Shown here: positions 1 through 9,953 of the stretch, piece by piece | Layout: every line of letters starts with the position of its first letter | Numbering within the stretch: position 1 is the stretch's first letter | NCBI GenBank assembly: GCA_002370555.1 | Contig: AP014718.1 | Location: forward strand, 744,001 to 808,000 | DNA length: 64,000 nucleotides | Direction: 5' to 3' | DNA from: Arthrobacter sp. Hiyo4 | Lineage (GTDB): Bacteria; Actinomycetota; Actinomycetes; Actinomycetales; Micrococcaceae | Program-made: the position numbers and the translations under genes | The notes under the pieces: generated by a model | Databases searched by the model: none | What the model was told of the DNA's origin: nothing | Seen by the model: only the letters and a program-made list of their open reading frames with translations

Positions 1-2
1 TC

Positions 3-370
3 GGGCTGGAAACGGTCGGCAAGCCCGGCCGGGTCCTCGCCGTGTCCGGTGACGGTTCATCCATGTACTCCATTTCCGAACTCGCCACCGCCAAGCAGCA
101 CAACATCCCGGTCACCTGGCTGATCGTGGACGACGGCGGCTACGGCATCCTGCGTGAATACATGGTGGGCGCGTTCGGGAAGGCCACGGCCACCGAGCTT
201 GCGCGTCCCGATTTCGTCAAGCTCGCCGAAGCATTCGGCGTGCCGGCCACCCGGGTGGCCCCCGAGGACGTCGGGGACGCGCTCAAGGCGGGCTTCGCGG
301 CGCACGGACCCAACGTCGTCGTCGTCGAAACGCTCCTCAAGATGTTCGGCCCACCCACCTGGGCGACTGA
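3..370 (+). CDS. Thiamine-pyrophosphate enzyme, C-terminal part (acetolactate synthase/benzoylformate decarboxylase-like)
   Basis: This is the C-terminal TPP-binding domain of a large decarboxylase or synthase; the 5' part lies outside the window. The frame is open from base 3. It shows the TPP/Mg motif, starting SGDGSS and closing about 27 residues later with VDDGGYG, where family members often have NN rather than DD. The open frame runs on to a stop at 435-437, but the normal family ending PTHLGD-stop is readable one frame away at about 350-370. A single-base indel near 346 therefore probably hides the true stop at 368-370. The substrate cannot be read from this fragment. Confidence 0.75.
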
Positions 371-388
371 ACACCCAGCACCAACCAC

Positions 389-451
389 GCGCGAACTGGC
401 AGCTAATACCCTCCTCAAGCAAATTTGGGGGTTTTAGCTGCCGGTTCGCGC
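389..451. repeat. REP-like palindrome, GCGCGAAC...GTTCGCGC
   Basis: Two 18-base arms (389-406 and 434-451) pair with a single G-T mismatch. They enclose a 27-base loop with a CCC/GGG inner stem. The outer ends GCGCGAAC/GTTCGCGC are shared with the inverted repeat at 5114-5179 and the direct repeats at 25441-25502. It lies just after the probable true stop of the TPP enzyme and could also act as a transcription terminator. Confidence 0.6.
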
Positions 452-522
452 TCGGCGTTTAAGGGCTCATAAACCCGGCCATCTCTTCTTTAGTTTCCCA
501 AAGCAACCATTTGTGCATATAG

Positions 523-535
523 TTGCCTTAGGCAA
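523..535. promoter_or_regulatory. Probable MarR operator palindrome
   Basis: TTGCCTTAGGCAA is a palindrome with 6-base arms, located 22 bases before the marR-type start codon. MarR dimers bind short palindromes in their own promoters, so autoregulation is the natural reading. The site was not tested against any known consensus. Confidence 0.55.
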
Positions 536-556
536 ACAAAAGAGGAGAGCTCCACC

Positions 557-1063
557 ATGGCAGTCGCCCCGGACACCGCAGCGGACCTTGTCTACCGCAT
601 CTTCGATCTCCAAAGAGTGGTCCGATGCGTGGCCGCGGCGAGCTTCCGCGGGCAGGACACCGGGGTTGCGTTGCAGGGCGTGCTCAGGTTCGTGGGCGAG
701 GGGGAATCCCGCGCCACCCACCTGGCGGAGCGGCTCGGTGTCAGCGCCCCCGTCCTCAGCCGCCACATCGCGGACCTTGAGGAGCAGGGTTATGTGATCC
801 GCCGGCAAGATCCCGACGACGGCCGCGCCCAGCTGGTTGCCCTGTCGCCGGCCGGCACTGACAAGCTCCGGAAGATCGAAGAGCGCCGCACGGCCACGCT
901 GCAGGGGTACCTCAGTGATTGGAGCCAGGAGGATGCCGAAGACACGGCACGGATCCTGACAAAACTCGCGGAGTCCCTCAAGCATTCAGCCCAGGCACAC
1001 GCCGTCCCGGCACCTTCAACCGCGGCACCAGCCGCCGCACCACAGAACCTCCAGGAGCGCTGA
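557..1063 (+). CDS. MarR family transcriptional regulator
   Basis: This 168-residue protein has a winged helix-turn-helix of the MarR type. The recognition region is around residues 55-80 (THLAERLGVSAPVLSRHI) and the wing contains the typical D-D-G-R (QDPDDGRA, about 90-97). An alanine/proline-rich tail follows. The start is preceded by AGGAGAG. The gene lies directly upstream of an EmrB/QacA-type exporter with no room for another promoter, so it most likely represses itself and that pump in response to a toxic ligand. The ligand is unknown. Confidence 0.9.
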   Translation: MAVAPDTAADLVYRIFDLQRVVRCVAAASFRGQDTGVALQGVLRFVGEGESRATHLAERLGVSAPVLSRHIADLEEQGYVIRRQDPDDGRAQLVALSPAGTDKLRKIEERRTATLQGYLSDWSQEDAEDTARILTKLAESLKHSAQAHAVPAPSTAAPAAAPQNLQER

Positions 1064-1064
1064 T

Positions 1065-1428
1065 ATGTCGAGCCAACCCGCCGCACCGCCAGATCATGGA
1101 AGCCCTGACCGGGCTCCTCGCGGCGTTCTTCACCGCCATCCTCAGCAGCACCATCGTGGCCAATGCATTGCCCACCATCATGTCCGATCTGCACGGCACC
1201 CAGACCGACTTCGCCTGGGTGATCACCGCCGCGCTGCTGGCCAACGCCGTCACCACCCCCATCTGGGGCAAGCTGTCCGACCTCTTCAACAAGAAGATCC
1301 TCGTCCAGCTGAGCATCGTGATCTTCGTGGCCGGTTCCGTTATGGCCGGGCTCTCCGAGACCATCCCGCTGCTGCTCACCGCCCGCGTTATCCAGGGCGT
1401 GGCCATGGGCGGGCTCACCGCGCTGGCC
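1065..1428 (+). pseudogene. MFS drug exporter (DHA2/EmrB-QacA type), N-terminal part, split by an IS
   Basis: The first part of a 14-helix proton-driven exporter: transmembrane helices 1-4 with the motif-A region WGKLSDLFNKK. The ATG at 1065 follows AGGAGCG directly after marR. It is out of frame with the conserved part, which can be read from ATG 1096 (MEALTGLLAAFF), so an indel lies near 1090. The coding sequence stops at codon GCC 1426-1428, where an insertion sequence begins. Removing 1429-3863 restores one continuous frame with the part at 3864-5114 (about 540 residues in all). Confidence 0.85.
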
Positions 1429-3860
1429 CCAGGGCTCCGGACATGGCAGTGTGGCCGTGCGGGTGATGTATTGAATTTCCGGGGATGCCTGCCGGCCAAA
1501 GTCTTTTAATTCTGCCCTTAATGTGAGATAATACGTGTGGGATTATTTTGCTGACGGTGAGGGTGGAAAGATGGGTGTGATGACGACCCAGATGCCCCTT
1601 CCCTTGATCGCGGACTTGGGTGCCGTGCTGATCGGGGAGTCGGCGGCGTTGCTGGAAAATGAGATGCACGGCGGCAAGGTTTTCCTTAATGGCCAGTTGT
1701 GCTGGGTGTGGGATGCCGGGCAGGATGACCTCCGCCGGCTGGCCGCGGTGCAGCTGGTGCGGACCGGCGCGGCCCGGGTCAACGAGGTAGCGGCAGGGTT
1801 TGGCGTCACCCCGGAATCGTTGCGGCGCTGGCGGGTGTCCGTCACGGACGAAGGCGTGGCCGCGCTGGCGCCGGTAAAGAAAGGCCCCAAGGGCCCAACG
1901 GTGCTGACCGGGGCGAAGGCGGCCGAGATCCGCCGTCTCCGCGCCGGCGGTGCGAGCCTGCGGACAACCGCGGCAGCGGCCGGGGTCTCCACCGACACCG
2001 TCCGCCGTGCCCTCACCGCCGGCGATGAGACAAACACCCCGGAAGCCCCTGAAATCAGCGCTAACAATGGCGGATCAGGGCCCAAGACACCCACCGAGCC
2101 AACACAGTTGGTGTTGCCCGTGCTGCCGGAGCCGATGGATCGTTCCGGGGAACGGGCAGCAGCCCGGGCCGGTTTGCTCGAATGCGCGGCCCCGGTGTTT
2201 GCCCGGCAGCCCGGGTGCCGTTGGCCGGGCTGTTCCTGGCCTTGCCGGCGCTGGAGGCCACCGGGCTGCTGGCCTGCGCGAAGGCAACGTTCCCGGCGTT
2301 GCCGGACGGGTTTTACGGGCTGGAAACCATGCTCCTCGACTCGGTGTTGCGGGCCCTGGCCGGAGAGCCCGCGCCGAAGGCGCCACCCGGATCGACCCCG
2401 CGGCCCTGGGCCGGGTGTTGGGCCTGGACCGGGCCCGGAAGTAAAAACCATCCGCCGTAAAATTAGTCACCTGGCCGAAACCGGGAAGGCCGGGGAGCTG
2501 CTCACCGCCCTCGCCACCCACCACCTCCACAGTCCGGGCGGTGATGGTGAGGGTGGGGATTTGGCTGCTGTTCTCTATGTTGACGGGCACGTCCGCGCCT
2601 ACCAGGGCGGGAAGAAGATCGGGAAGGTCCACTCCACGAGGCTGAAATTCCCGGTCCCGGCGACCGAGGAAACCTGGGTCTCCGATGCGCACGGGTCTCC
2701 GGTGCTGGTCGTCATGGCCAAACCCGGCGCCGCCCTGACCGGGGAGCTGCGGGCCCTGCTGCCGCAGCTGCGCACCATCATCGGAGACTCCCGGCGGGTG
2801 CTGGTTGGTTTTGACCGGGGAGGCTGGTCACCGGCACTCTTCAAACACATGGACGAGGCTGGCTTTGACGTCCTGACCTGGCGCAAAGGCACCACAGCGG
2901 ACGTCCCCGAGGACAGCTTCACCGAGGCCGCCCATGTTGACGTCCACGGGGAGACGAAGAGCTGGAACGCGGCGGACACGGCCGTTGACCTGCCCCTGGC
3001 CACGGGGAAGCGTTCCGGATGCGGCAGATCAGCCGGATCGTACCGGTCCGGGGCGGGCAACCCGGCAGATCCACATCCTCACCACCGATCAGGGGATGCC
3101 CGCCGGTGAGGTGATCTACCGGATGGGTTCCCGCTGGCGGCAGGAGAACTACTTCCGCTACGCCCGCATCCATTTCGACCTGGACTCCCACGACGCCTAC
3201 ACATCCACCGATGATGACCCGAAAGGTCAGTGCCCAACCCGGACAAGAAAAAGGCCTACCAAAAAGTCGTCGCCGCCCGCGCCCACTACGACCAGGTCCT
3301 GGCCCAAACAGACGCCGCCATGCTCGCGCTGCGGACACCAGCCCCAGGCACCAACGAAGTCACCATCACCAACGCCATGCACAACCAGGTCACCGCGCCA
3401 CTCTGGTCCGCGGAAGCCGCCCTGGACCGGGCAGAAGCCGCCCACCAGAAGATCCCCGTCAGGCTCCCGCTGGGAGAGCTCTCACCCGGCCAACAAGTCC
3501 TCGACACCGAGACGAAACTGATCACGCACGCGATCAGGATGGCCGCTTTCAACACCGCCACCACCCTCGCCCGGGAAATCCGGACCAACACCGGCTACGC
3601 CCGCGCCACCGAAGAAGCCCACACCCTGGCACGGCAGGCGCTCACCGGCAGCGGCGATATCGACACCACCACCCCCGGCTACCTCATCATTCGCCTGGAC
3701 CCACTCCCCACCGCACGGGCCACCACAGCAATCAGAGAACTCTGCCAGCACCTCACCACCACCCAAATCCGCTACCCAGGCACCGGGCTCATCCTGCGCT
3801 ACGAAATCAAAAACCGCCCCTGATCCCACACGGAATACCTCACCATGTCAGGAGCCCTGG
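1429..3860. mobile_element. Insertion sequence, 2432 bp, inserted in the MFS exporter gene
   Basis: The left end reads CCAGGGCTCCGGACATGG (1429-1446). The right end (3843-3860) is its inverse with one mismatch. GCC is duplicated on both sides (1426-1428 and 3861-3863), giving a 3-bp target duplication. Excising the element plus one GCC restores the exporter frame exactly. The inside holds one multi-frameshifted DDE transposase gene. The family could not be named with certainty. The catalytic E lies in a Y-x5-W-x2-EN-type motif resembling the YREK region of IS4-like transposases. Confidence 0.9.
1571..3823 (+). pseudogene. DDE transposase of the IS, frameshifted
   Basis: The protein starts with helix-turn-helix domains (repeated HTH signatures at 1775-1850 and 1910-2020). 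A DDE catalytic core follows: D in YVDGH (about 2580), D in GFDRGG (about 2815), E in RWRQEN (about 3135-3155). A long helical C-terminal part (3230-3823) completes it. At least five frame changes are needed to read it through (about 2205, 2375, 2440, 3010-3060 and 3225). As given it cannot make active transposase; sequencing indels may explain some or all of the breaks. The chosen ATG at 1571 follows GGTGGAAAG; GTG 1535 is possible. Confidence 0.8.
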
Positions 3861-3863
3861 GCC

Positions 3864-5114
3864 CAGGCCATCATCGGCACCATGATCCCGCCGCGGGACC
3901 GCGGCAAATACTCCGGCTACATGGGCGCCGTGATGGCGGTAGGCACCGCCGGCGGCCCGCTGCTGGGCGGATTCATCGTGGACAGCCCGCTGGGCTGGCG
4001 CTGGACGTTCTTCGTCTGCGTGCCGCTCGCCGTCGTCGCTCTTATCCTCCTCCAGATCACCCTGAAAATCGAGCACATCAAGCGCCACGTCAAGATCGAC
4101 TGGCTGGGCTCCATCCTGCTCACCTCCGGCGTCAGCCTGCTCTTGATCTGGGTCTCCTTCGCCGGTAACCCCGCCTACTACGACTGGATTTCCAGGCAGT
4201 CGGCCGCCATGGTGGGCGGCGGCGTGGTCCTGCTGGCCCTGCTGGTGCTGGTGGAGTCCAAGGTGGAGCAGCCCATCATCCCGCTGAAGATCATCTCCGA
4301 ACGCACCACCGCGTTGGCCATCATCGCGTCAGTGGCCGTGGGCATCGCGATGTTCGGCTCAACCACCTTCCTGGGCCAGTACTTCCAGGTGGCCCGCGGC
4401 GCCACTCCCACCGAAGCCGGGCTCCTGACTCTCCCGATGATCGCCGGCAACCTGACCGGCTCGGTCGTTTCCGGCCTGCTGATCAGCCGTACCGGCAAGT
4501 GGAAGGGGTACCTGATTGGCGGGTCCATCCTGCTGATCGGCGGCCTCGGCCTGGCCGCCACCATGGACCACACCACGGAACTGTGGCAGGCCGGGATCTT
4601 CACCGCCATCCTGGGTGTGGGCCTCGGTATGCTGATGCAGAACTTGGTCCTGGCGGTGCAGAACACGGTCCGGGCGTCAGATATCGGCTCGGCCAGCGCG
4701 TCTGTTGCCTTCTTCCGTTCGGTGGGCGGCGCGATCGGTGTGTCCGTGCTCGGCGCCGTCCTCAGCAGCCGGGTCAGCGAACTCGCCACACAGGGCCTGG
4801 CGGCGGCCGGTATCCCGGTGGCGGGCGGGGCGACCGGAGCCAGCATGGACCTCGTTGACATGCCCGCACCGGTCCGCGAGATCATGCGCGCCGCTTACGG
4901 CGACGCCACCGCGGAGGTCTTCCTGATCTCCGCCGGCGTTGCGGTGGTAGCCCTGATCTCGGTCCTGTTCATCAAGGAGCGCCCGCTGCGGCGCACCCTT
5001 GACATCCGGCCGGAGGCCGAACCGGGGCGGGGCAGGCGCCTTTCCGGGGCCAGCGCCGCGGCAAGCGCCAGCGCTGAAAGCACGACGCCGGAACTCGCCT
5101 CTGCCGGTCGCTGA
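3864..5114 (+). pseudogene. MFS drug exporter, C-terminal part after the IS
   Basis: The frame continues from codon 3864 with QAIIGTM and then the motif-C-like region GTAGGPLLGGFI, followed by about ten hydrophobic helices and a short alanine/serine-rich cytosolic tail. It is intact from the IS junction to the stop. ATG 3882 could start a truncated product, but without helices 1-4 it should not transport. It belongs with the MarR gene upstream. Confidence 0.85.
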
Positions 5115-5179
5115 CCTGGGCGCGAACGGACACCTGCGGCCCCAACGGATCCGGGCCGTAAGTGTCCGTTCGCGCAGGT
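5114..5179. repeat. REP-like inverted repeat / possible terminator
   Basis: ACCTG plus CGCGAACGGACAC at 5114-5133 pairs with GTGTCCGTTCGCGCAGGT at 5162-5179, with two unpaired G. An inner GGCCC/GGGCC stem (5138-5142 and 5153-5157) extends it. It begins on the last base of the exporter stop codon, so it may end that transcript. The half-element GGGCCnnAnGTGTCCGTTCGCGC recurs twice at 25441-25502. Confidence 0.65.
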
Positions 5180-5344
5180 GAGTGGGGAGGAACGTGTGGG
5201 GGAGTACGCCGATCTGATGATATTTACCGTAGATGTTTCGCCCGGGCAACGAATTTCGTAGAGTGGGTAGGCTGAGAAATGTCAGCCCCGTCTGTTAATA
5301 CTTATCCTCATCGTTTCGCGCTCTCTTCCTAAGGATTCACGGGC

Positions 5345-7076
5345 ATGCTCCTCACCCTCATACGGCGCTACTCCAAACCGTACATGCCATACATCGTGGC
5401 CGTCGTTGTGTTCCAGCTGGCCTCCACCATCGCAGCCCTCTACCTTCCCAGTCTCAACGCCCAGATCATCGACGAAGGGGTTTCCCGCGGGGACACGGAT
5501 TTCATTTGGCGGACCGGGTCCGTGATGCTGCTGGTGGCCATTGTCCAGGTGGGCACCGCCATCGCAGGCGTTTACTACGGCTCCAAAACGGCCATGGCCG
5601 TGGGCCGCGATCTGCGCCGAGGGGTGTTCCGCAAGGTCACGAGTTTCTCCGCCAAGGACGTGAACACGTTTGGCGCCCCACCCTCATCACCCGCGGAACC
5701 AACGACGTCCAGCAGGTCCAGATGCTCGTGCTGATGGGACTGAACTTCATGGTGGCCACCCCCATCATGTGCATCGGCGGCATCATCATGGCGCTGCGCG
5801 AGGACATCAGCCTGTCGTGGCTGGTCTGGGTCTCCGTGCCCGTGCTGATCGTGGTGGTGGGCTACCTGGTGGTCCGGCTCATGCCCCTGTTCCGGTCCAT
5901 GCAGAAGAAGATCGACCGCATCAACGCCGTCCTGCGCGAGCAGATCATCGGCATCCGCGTGGTCCGCGCATTTGTGCGCGAACCCTACGAAACCGAACGA
6001 TTCGGCGTTGCCAACAAGGACCTGACCGACGTCTCCCTGAAAATCGGGGCCCTGTTTGTCCTGATGTTCCCGGCCATCGGCATGATCCTGCACCTGTCCA
6101 CGGCGGCCGTGCTGTGGTTCGGCGGCCAGCGCGTGGACTCGGGCGACATGCAGGTGGGCTCCCTGACCGCATTCCTTCAGTACCTGTTGCAGATCCTCAT
6201 GGCCGTCATGATGGGCACGTTCATGGCCATGATGATCCCCCGCGCCTCGGTCTGCGCGGACCGCATTGGCGAAGTGCTCGACGTCGAACCGTCCATCCAG
6301 GATCCCGAACGGCCCGAAACTCCCGCAACGCTGGCCGGCGTAGTGGAGTACCGGAACGTCACCTTTGCCTACCCCGGTGCCGAGACTCCGGTGCTGAGCA
6401 ACATCAGCTTCACCGCCAAGCCGGGCGAGACCGTTGCCATCATCGGTTCCACCGGTGCAGGCAAAACGTCGTTGCTGGCCCTGCTGCCGCGCCTGTACGA
6501 CCTCGCCGAGGGCGAAGTTCTACTGGATGGCGTCTCCGTCAGCAACCTGGACCGGCCGAGATCACCAAGCGCGTGGCGCTCGTACCGCAGCGGCCGTACC
6601 TCTTCTCCGGCACCATCGAACACAACCTGCGCTTCGGCAAGACCGAAGCCACGGACCAGGAACTCTGGGACGCGCTGCAGATCGCCCAGGGCGAGGGCTT
6701 TGTCCGGGCGAAGAAAAACGGGCTGAACGCCCGCATCGCGCAGGGCGGCACCAACGTCTCCGGCGGCCAGCGGCAGCGGCTCTGCATCGCCCGTGCGTTG
6801 ATCACCAAACCCAAGGTCTACCTCTTCGACGATTCGTTCTCGGCGCTGGACGTCGCAACCGACGCCAGGCTCCGCGCCGCGCTGAAACAGACCACCGCCG
6901 ACGCCACTGTGATCATCGTGGCCCAGCGGATCTCCACCATCACCGAGGCAGACCAGATCCTGGTCCTGGACAACGGCCGGATCGTGGACCGCGGAACGCA
7001 TGAGGAGCTCCTGGGAACCTCACCCACCTACCAGGAAATTGTTGAATCCCAGCTGAGCGTGGAGGAAATGGCATGA
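5345..7076 (+). CDS. ABC exporter half-transporter, subunit A (frameshifted)
   Basis: A membrane/ATPase half-transporter of about 577 residues once two one-base deletions are repaired: near 5676 (FGAP|TLITR) and near 6558 (LD|PAEITKR). Both lie in C-runs. There are six transmembrane helices, then Walker A GSTGAGKTS (about 6448), the ABC signature VSGGQ (about 6757) and Walker B VYLFDDSFSALD. The residue after Walker B is D rather than the catalytic E, which suggests this is the degenerate partner of a heterodimeric exporter. Its stop overlaps the next start (ATGA, 7073-7076), so the two subunits are translationally coupled. The substrate is unknown. Confidence 0.85.
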
Positions 7077-9136
7077 GCGCCGCCAAAAAGGTCTCGACAG
7101 GCTCGACCACCGAAACGAACCCGGATTCCGTAACTCCGGAAGACCTCCTGGAGGACGACGACTTCTTCGAGGAGGAATACAAGCCCTCCGAGGCCGACGG
7201 CGACATGTTCGGCGGCATGCCCGCCAAGAAGGCCGAGCACTTCTGGCCGTCTGCCAAAAGGTTGCTGGGCCTTCTGAAACCTGAGGCTGTGGGCATCTAC
7301 GCCGTGGTGGCCCTGGTGGTGGTCTCAGTGGTCCTGAACGTCATCGCCCCCAAGATCCTGGGCCAGGCCATGGACGTCATCTTCGGCGGCGTGGTTGGCA
7401 AGCAGCTCCCCGCGGGCGCCAGCAAGGACCAGTTCGTGGAAGGCCTGCGCCAGCAGGGGCAGGATAACTTCGCGGACATGGTGTCCCGGATGGAGCTGGT
7501 TCCCGGCACAGGGATCAACTTCCAGAAACTCTCGGTCCTGATCGCCATCGTGCTGCTGATGTACTTTGTGGCCAACATCTTCCTCTGGCTGCAGGGCTAC
7601 GTGCTGAACCGCATCGTGATGAAGGTGATCCGCCGGCTCCGGGACGACACCGAAAAGAAGCTGAACCGGCTCCCGCTGAACTACTTCGACACCCGCCAGC
7701 GCGGCGACGTCCTCTCCCGGGTGACGAACGACGTCGACAACGTCCAGCAGGCGCTGCAGCAGGCGTTCGCCCAGCTGATCAGCTCGCTGCTGACAGTGAT
7801 CGGCATCGTCATCATGATGTTCATCGTCTCCTGGCAGCTCGCCCTCATTGCCCTCGTTGCGCTGCCGCTGTCCGGCCTGGCTGCCGGCCTGATCGGCTCG
7901 CGCAGCCAGAAGCTTTTCGCCGCCCAGTGGAAGAACACGGGCGAGCTGAACGGCCAGATCGAGGAATCCTTCTCCGGGCACGACCTTGTGCGGGTCTTCG
8001 GCCGTGACGCTGACATGCTGGAACGCTTCGAGGAGCGCAACGAAGCCCTCTACAAGGCCAGCTTCGGAGCCCAGTTCGTCTCCGGCATGATCTTCCCCGT
8101 CATGCAGTTCGTTTCCTACCTCAGCTACGTGGGCATCGCCGTCGTGGGTGGCCTCCGTGTGGCCTCGGGCTCGATGTCCCTGGGCGACGCCACGGCGTTC
8201 ATCCAGTACTCGCGCGAGTTCACGCAGCCGCTGGGCCAGATGGCCGGCATGGCCAACATGCTGCAGTCCGGCGTCGCGTCCTCGGAGCGGGTCTTTGAAT
8301 TCCTCGACGCCGATGAGCAGGACTCCGAGACCGCCACCGAGCACCTGCCGGCCAAGACCGACGGACATGTGGAGTTCAAGGACGTCACGTTCAGCTACAC
8401 CGAGGACAAGCAGCTGATCGAAAATCTGTCCTTCACGGCAGAGCCCGGGCACACCGTGGCGATTGTTGGTCCCACCGGCGCGGGCAAGACCACCCTTGTG
8501 AACCTCGTGATGCGCTTCTACGAGCTCAACTCCGGGTCCGTCACCCTGGACGGCGTGGATATCACGCACCTGAGCCGGTCCGAGCTGCGGTCCAAGGTGG
8601 GCATGGTGCTCCAGGACGCGTGGCTGTTTGGCGGGTCCATTTACGACAACATCCGGTACGGCAACCTGGACGCCACCGAGGAGCAGGTCATGGCAGCCGC
8701 CAAGGCCACCTTCGTGGACCGCTTTGTGCGCGCCCTTCCGGAGGGCTACGATACCGTGATCGATGAAGAAGGCAACAACGTCAGCGCCGGTGAAAAGCAG
8801 CTGATCACCATCGCCCGCGCATTTGTGGCCAACCCGTCGCTGCTCATCCTGGACGAGGCCACCAGCTCTGTGGATACACGAACCGAGCTGCTGGTCCAGA
8901 AGGCCATGGCGGCGCTGCGGACCGACCGCACCAGCTTTGTGATCGCGCACCGGCTTTCCACTATCCGCGACGCCGACACCATCCTCGTGATGGAGAACGG
9001 CAAGATCGTGGAACAGGGCAACCACAAGACGCTGCTGGCGGCCGAAGGCGCGTACTACCGGCTCTACGTGTCCCAGTTCGCTGGATCCGACGTGGAGGAG
9101 ACCACGGTGGATGACTCGACGGCGGTGCACAGCTGA
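7073..9136 (+). CDS. ABC exporter half-transporter, subunit B
   Basis: An intact 687-residue half-transporter. An acidic N-terminal extension of about 55 residues (DDDFFEEEYK) precedes six membrane helices. The ATPase domain has Walker A GPTGAGKTT, an atypical signature VSAGEKQ, and Walker B with catalytic E (LLILDEATSSVD), then the H-loop (IAHRLST). Together with the preceding subunit, which lacks the catalytic Glu, this forms a TM287/288-type heterodimer with one canonical ATP site. The long acidic extension is not part of the core fold. The cargo (drug, lipid or peptide) cannot be inferred. Confidence 0.92.
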   Translation: MSAAKKVSTGSTTETNPDSVTPEDLLEDDDFFEEEYKPSEADGDMFGGMPAKKAEHFWPSAKRLLGLLKPEAVGIYAVVALVVVSVVLNVIAPKILGQAMDVIFGGVVGKQLPAGASKDQFVEGLRQQGQDNFADMVSRMELVPGTGINFQKLSVLIAIVLLMYFVANIFLWLQGYVLNRIVMKVIRRLRDDTEKKLNRLPLNYFDTRQRGDVLSRVTNDVDNVQQALQQAFAQLISSLLTVIGIVIMMFIVSWQLALIALVALPLSGLAAGLIGSRSQKLFAAQWKNTGELNGQIEESFSGHDLVRVFGRDADMLERFEERNEALYKASFGAQFVSGMIFPVMQFVSYLSYVGIAVVGGLRVASGSMSLGDATAFIQYSREFTQPLGQMAGMANMLQSGVASSERVFEFLDADEQDSETATEHLPAKTDGHVEFKDVTFSYTEDKQLIENLSFTAEPGHTVAIVGPTGAGKTTLVNLVMRFYELNSGSVTLDGVDITHLSRSELRSKVGMVLQDAWLFGGSIYDNIRYGNLDATEEQVMAAAKATFVDRFVRALPEGYDTVIDEEGNNVSAGEKQLITIARAFVANPSLLILDEATSSVDTRTELLVQKAMAALRTDRTSFVIAHRLSTIRDADTILVMENGKIVEQGNHKTLLAAEGAYYRLYVSQFAGSDVEETTVDDSTAVHS

Positions 9137-9174
9137 GCGCGCAGAGAACCGGAGCAGCCCGGCGCATCGAGGTC

Positions 9175-9600
9175 ATGGTCCCGATGCGCTGGGGCGACAT
9201 GGACGCCTATGGGCACATCAACAACGTCCAGATTGTCAGGATGCTCGAGGAGGCCCGGATCGCAGCGTTCGGGCCTCCCCGGGGTGCCGGCCTACCTGGC
9301 ATCGAACCGGAAGTGTCGCTCTTCAACGACGTTCCCGAGGGCACTCTGGCGCTGGTGGTGGACCACAAGATCCGCTACGTCAGGACGTTGGAATACCGCA
9401 ATGTCCCGGCAGTGGTCCAGGTGTGGATCGGCGCGGTGAAAGGCGCCAGTTTCGATATCCACTACGTGGTGCAGGACCCGGTCACGCGGGAGGAGTGCGT
9501 CCGGGCCAGCAGCCATCTGGCGTTTGTGGACGAAGCATCCGGCCGCGTCCTTCGCCTGACGCCCGAGCAGAAGGAACGGCTGGCGCCGTTTACTGTTTGA
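9175..9600 (+). CDS. Acyl-CoA thioesterase, 4HBT hotdog-fold family
   Basis: This 141-residue single-hotdog protein carries the 4-hydroxybenzoyl-CoA thioesterase signature RWGDMDAYGHINNV near the N terminus, including the Asp that acts in catalysis. It hydrolyses acyl-CoA thioesters; the acyl preference is unknown. The first possible start in frame is ATG 9175. The frame remains open upstream without a start codon, so a few residues could be missing. It follows the ABC exporter by 38 bases on the same strand. Confidence 0.85.
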   Translation: MVPMRWGDMDAYGHINNVQIVRMLEEARIAAFGPPRGAGLPGIEPEVSLFNDVPEGTLALVVDHKIRYVRTLEYRNVPAVVQVWIGAVKGASFDIHYVVQDPVTREECVRASSHLAFVDEASGRVLRLTPEQKERLAPFTV

Positions 9601-9630
9601 GTACATGTTGTCCACTAAGGAGCATTAATC

Positions 9631-9882
9631 ATGGCCAAGAAAAACAAGAAGACCTGGAAAGAGATGTCGCCGGCGGCACGGGCGGGGTTCGTGGTGGTCG
9701 GAATCGGACAGGTGGCGCTGATGCTGGCCGCCCAGCGCGACATCTCCAAGCGTCCGGCGGCGCAAATCAACGGGCCGAAGGCGGCCTGGCGCGTGGCCGC
9801 ACTGATCAATTTCATCGGGCCGATGGGCTACTTCATTCTGGGGCGCAAACGGCCCGGAGCCGGACGCGGGGCAGTCAAATAG
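9631..9882 (+). CDS. Small membrane protein, PLDc_N-like
   Basis: An 83-residue protein with a lysine-rich start (MAKKNKKTWKEM) and two hydrophobic segments, ending in INFIGPMGYFILGRKR. The G-P-x-x-YF-x-x-GR pattern is typical of the phospholipase D nuclease N-terminal (PLDc_N) small membrane domain. No enzymatic residues are present. It is preceded by AAGGAG and lies 30 bases after the thioesterase, perhaps in the same transcript. Function unknown. Confidence 0.7.
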   Translation: MAKKNKKTWKEMSPAARAGFVVVGIGQVALMLAAQRDISKRPAAQINGPKAAWRVAALINFIGPMGYFILGRKRPGAGRGAVK

Positions 9883-9953
9883 CAGGCCTCGGATCTGCAC
9901 GCCGCCAGGGTCTTCGGAGCAGGCATCCAGTTTGAGCCTGTAAATTTGAACAC

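Noticed and set aside
7325..9130. 601-codon open frame on the reverse strand opposite ABC subunit B
   Set aside because: It is the antisense shadow of a GC-rich conserved gene, full of His/Leu/Gly repeats and without family motifs.
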